NCBI RefSeq assembly: GCF_019733465.1
Contig: NZ_JACVQL010000057.1
Span: 1-34,945 of the forward strand
Direction of reading: 5' to 3'
DNA from: Actinotalea ferrariae
Lineage (GTDB): Bacteria > Actinomycetota > Actinomycetes > Actinomycetales > Cellulomonadaceae
Length of the DNA: 34,945 nucleotides
Below are positions 32,500 to 34,945 of the stretch, piece by piece. The position numbers and the translations under genes were made by a program. The notes under the pieces are model-generated. The model searched no databases and was not told where the DNA came from. It was given only the letters and a program-made list of their open reading frames with translations. The stretch's first letter is position 1. Each line of letters starts with the position of its first letter.

Positions 32500-33673
32500 C
32501 GGGCGGCTCGCGCTCCTCGTGCCGGGCGGCATCGCGCTGCTCGCCGGGCTCGACGCCGCCCTGGTCCTCCTCGGCCTGCCCGCACCGGTCACGACCGACC
32601 GGCTGCCGCAGGTGCACGGGCCGCTGCTCGTCCTCGGATTCGTCGGCACGGTGATCGCGCTCGAGCGCGCCGTCGCGCTGCGCCGCAGGTGGGGCTTCCT
32701 CGCGCCAGGTCTGCTCGGGCTCGGCGCGCTCGTCGTGCTCACGCCCGCACCGGTCGCCGTCGGGCAGGGCCTCCTCGTCGTGGGTACGTCCGCGCAGCTC
32801 GCGGTCTACGCGGCGCTGTGGCGCCGGCAGGAGTCGGCGGCCCTCGGGCTCCAGGCGCTGGGCGCGGTGCTCGCCTGCGGCGGCGCGCTCCTGTGGTGGG
32901 CGGGTGCGCCGGTCCCGGCGGCGCTGCCGTGGTTCGTGGGGTTCCTCGTCCTGACGATCGCGGGGGAGCGGCTCGAGCTCGCGCGCGTCGGCTTCCTCCC
33001 GGCGTCGGCCGAGCGCGCGATCGGCGCCGCGGGGGTCGCGGCTTTCGCCGCCGTCGTCGGCACGGTGCTGCGGCCCGCGGCCGCGACGCCCCTGCTGGGG
33101 CTCGCGCTGCTGGCGCTCGTCGGGCTGCTCCTGGCGCACGACGTCGCCCGGCGGACCGTGCGCAGCGCGGGTCTGCCGCGGTTCGCGGCCTGGTGCCTCC
33201 TCGCCGGCTACGGCTGGCTGATCGTCGCCGGCGGGGTGTGGGCGCTCCTCGGCCCCGTCACGGAGGGTCCGGCGTACGACGCCGCGGTCCACGCGGTGTT
33301 CCTCGGGTTCACCCTGTCGATGATCATGGCGCACGCGCCCGTCATCCTGCCGGCGGTCCTCGGGGTCGCGGTGCCGTACGGACCCGGGCTCTACGGACCT
33401 GCGGCGCTGCTGCACGCCTCGCTCCTCCTGCGCGTCGTCGGCGGCGACCTGCGCGGCGAGCCGTGGGCGCTCGCGACGGGCGGGGCGCTCAACGTCGTCG
33501 CCGTTCTGCTGTTCGTGGCGCTCGTGGTGCGTGCCGCCGTGCGCGCGCGTCGGCCCCTCGCGGGACGTCGGGTCGGCGATGGGCAGACTCCGTTTCAGCA
33601 CGGTGACGCGTCGGCCGGTGAAGCCTTCGCCGACGACGTCGTCCCTGTGCCCGCGTCCGAGGCCCGCTCGTGA
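32489..33673 (+). CDS. Polytopic membrane protein, NnrS-like
   Basis: A 394-residue membrane protein with about eleven or twelve hydrophobic segments. Conserved-looking His sites are QVHGPLLVLGFVGTVIALERAVAL near residues 45-68 and SMIMAHAPVILPAVLG near 280, which recall NnrS-type and oxidase subunit I-like proteins that bind heme or copper. The C-terminal 35 residues are polar. The GTG at 32489 directly follows a -10-like box. It overlaps the following multicopper oxidase gene by four bases, a pairing I recall from other actinobacteria. A role in nitrogen-oxide or copper metabolism is inferred from that neighbour. Confidence 0.72.
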   Translation: MRNPGRLALLVPGGIALLAGLDAALVLLGLPAPVTTDRLPQVHGPLLVLGFVGTVIALERAVALRRRWGFLAPGLLGLGALVVLTPAPVAVGQGLLVVGTSAQLAVYAALWRRQESAALGLQALGAVLACGGALLWWAGAPVPAALPWFVGFLVLTIAGERLELARVGFLPASAERAIGAAGVAAFAAVVGTVLRPAAATPLLGLALLALVGLLLAHDVARRTVRSAGLPRFAAWCLLAGYGWLIVAGGVWALLGPVTEGPAYDAAVHAVFLGFTLSMIMAHAPVILPAVLGVAVPYGPGLYGPAALLHASLLLRVVGGDLRGEPWALATGGALNVVAVLLFVALVVRAAVRARRPLAGRRVGDGQTPFQHGDASAGEAFADDVVPVPASEARS

Positions 33674-34945
33674 GGGCGCGCTGGCACGTGCGCGTCAACG
33701 CGCTGGTCGTCGCGTGGGCGCTCGTGGCGGCCGCGGTCGCGGTCGCGCACCGGGCCGTGCCGGCGGCGCCCTGGCTCATGGTGCACCTGCTGCTGCTCGG
33801 TGCGGTGAGCACGGCGATCCTCATCTGGAGCGCGCACTTCGCGGAGGCCGTCCGGCGCCGCCCCCTGCCCGGCGGGCCGCGTGGGCAGGCGGCACGTCTC
33901 GCCGGCCACACCGTCGGGGCGCTGCTCGTGGTCGCGGGCCTGCTCGCGGAGCGCTGGCCGCTCGTGGCCACGGGCGCGCTCGCCGTCGGCGCCGTCGCCG
34001 TCTGGCACGCGGTGACGCTCGTGCGGCAGGGCCGCGGCGCGATGGGTGTGCGGCTCGGCTTCACCGCGTGGTACTTCGTCGCGGCGGCCGGGGCGATGGC
34101 CGTGGGCGCGGGTCTCGGGGCGCTGCTCGCCCGCGCCGACCTCGCCGGCACCGGCGCGGCACGCGCCTACGTCGCGCACGTCGTCGTGATGATGCTCGGC
34201 TGGGTGGGGCTCACGGTCGTCGGCACGCTCGTGACGCTGTGGCCGACGATGCTGCGGGTCCAGCTCGCCCCGGACGCGACGACGGCCGCGCGGCACGGGC
34301 TCGCGGTGCTCGGTACCGGGCTCCTCGTCGTCGTCGCGGGCGCCGCGGTCGGGTCGCTGCCCACCGCGGGCGCGGGCGTGGCGGTCTACGGCCTCGGTCT
34401 GCTGCGGACGACGTGGCCGCTGCTCGTCGAGGCGCGGCGTCGCGCGCCGGACACGTTCGCCTCCCGGTCGGTCGCGGCGGCCTGGCTCTGGCTGCTCCTC
34501 GTCGTGGCGGTGTGGTCCGGGCAGCTGCTCACGGCGCCGGGCTGGGCGCAGGCGCAGGCGGCGCTCGGCGCCGCGGTCGGGCTGCTCGTCGTCGGCTTCG
34601 CGGCGCAGGTGCTCGCCGGGTCGCTGTGCCACCTCGGGCCGATGGTGGTCGGCGGAGGCCCCGCCGCGGTCCGCGCGTCCCGCGCCCTCGTCGAGCGCGG
34701 CGGGACCGCGAGGCTCGTGCTCACCAACGGTGGGCTCGCGGTCTACCTCGTCGCCGAGCCGAGCCTCGTGCGCGTCGGCACCTCGATGCTCGTGCTGGGT
34801 GCGCTCATCGCGACGCCCTTCCTGCTCGTGCGGACCGCGCTCGCCGCGCGTCGTCGGCCGCGGAACCCTGCGCCCGCGATGCCGCCGGTCGAGCTGCTCA
34901 CGGCGCGACGTCGGCCCGGCGGGCCGGGGCTGGCCGCCGCCGGCG
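33670..34945 (+). CDS. Multicopper oxidase/copper nitrite reductase, N-terminal membrane part (truncated)
   Basis: The first 425 residues of a gene cut by the window end. The GTG at 33670 overlaps the upstream stop (GTGAG). About ten hydrophobic segments are visible, with HRAVPAAPWLMVHLLLLGAV at about 31-50, ILIWSAHFAEAV, VVMMLGWVGLTVVGTLVTLW near 175, PTMLR and SLCHLGPMVVGG near 320. In my recollection this membrane region precedes the NirK-like cupredoxin domains of actinobacterial multicopper oxidase proteins of about 850-900 residues; those copper domains would lie beyond the window. If only the membrane part exists, it would be a second NnrS-like protein. Confidence 0.75.
   Translation, partial: MRARWHVRVNALVVAWALVAAAVAVAHRAVPAAPWLMVHLLLLGAVSTAILIWSAHFAEAVRRRPLPGGPRGQAARLAGHTVGALLVVAGLLAERWPLVATGALAVGAVAVWHAVTLVRQGRGAMGVRLGFTAWYFVAAAGAMAVGAGLGALLARADLAGTGAARAYVAHVVVMMLGWVGLTVVGTLVTLWPTMLRVQLAPDATTAARHGLAVLGTGLLVVVAGAAVGSLPTAGAGVAVYGLGLLRTTWPLLVEARRRAPDTFASRSVAAAWLWLLLVVAVWSGQLLTAPGWAQAQAALGAAVGLLVVGFAAQVLAGSLCHLGPMVVGGGPAAVRASRALVERGGTARLVLTNGGLAVYLVAEPSLVRVGTSMLVLGALIATPFLLVRTALAARRRPRNPAPAMPPVELLTARRRPGGPGLAAAG

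Noticed and set aside
30761-33601. A 946-residue minus-strand frame
   Set aside because: It has no domain, is compositionally extreme, and runs opposite several well-supported genes.

Overview
The window comes from a very high G+C actinobacterium. G/C-ending codons, GTG starts, ATGA/GTGA stop-start overlaps, TAnnnT boxes placed directly before start codons and actinobacterial families all agree. A cellobiose-type uptake operon beside an exopolysaccharide locus suggests a soil Micrococcales member, perhaps Cellulomonas-like; the genus is an inference. No tRNA, rRNA, CRISPR array, insertion sequence or prophage was seen.

Layout. (1) 1-3195, minus strand: a Wzz/BY-kinase polysaccharide co-polymerase, a lipoprotein resembling one lobe of a solute-binding protein, and an overlapping CDF-type cation transporter with an altered metal site. 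(2) 3379-13286, plus strand, divergent from the BY-kinase: nine genes that all overlap, covering a Wzx/Wzy-type exopolysaccharide pathway (lipid-linked initiating transferase, three GT2 and one GT4 glycosyltransferases, polymerase, pyruvyl transferase, flippase) and ending in a CAP-domain lipoprotein. A membrane c-di-GMP phosphodiesterase with a decayed GGDEF domain follows (13493-15781). (3) 15847-19519: an NAD(P)-binding reductase, two overlapping alpha/beta hydrolases, a VIT-family iron/manganese transporter preceded by a DtxR/IdeR-like box, and a small membrane protein in a patch of lower G+C. (4) 19657-25743, minus strand: ABC sugar operon ordered binding protein, two permeases, GH1 beta-glucosidase, LacI repressor, like the ceb cellobiose systems but with the repressor last; two palindromic operators lie upstream and a stem-loop follows the binding-protein gene. 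(5) 25939-28965: a catalase-fold-like protein, a YihY membrane protein, a cupin and a small lipoprotein, separated by strong hairpins. (6) 29083-30685: an ECF42-type sigma factor with its DGPF partner. (7) 30807-32347: an ICMT-like methyltransferase divergent from an ArsR-like regulator, with a 14-bp phased repeat between them; the regulator overlaps a small gene carrying pentapeptide repeats. (8) 32489 to the end: a polytopic NnrS-like membrane protein and the membrane half of an actinobacterial multicopper oxidase/copper nitrite reductase, cut by the window edge.

How parts may work together. Region 2 builds and exports a probably pyruvylated polymer; the BY-kinase would control chain length and the EAL protein would tie production or attachment to c-di-GMP. 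Region 4 imports and cleaves beta-glucosides under LacI control. Region 8 looks like nitrogen-oxide or copper respiration/detoxification. The least familiar items are the one-lobe binding lipoprotein coupled to the altered CDF transporter, the phased TTGCGCA operator array, and the TMPT-repeat protein.
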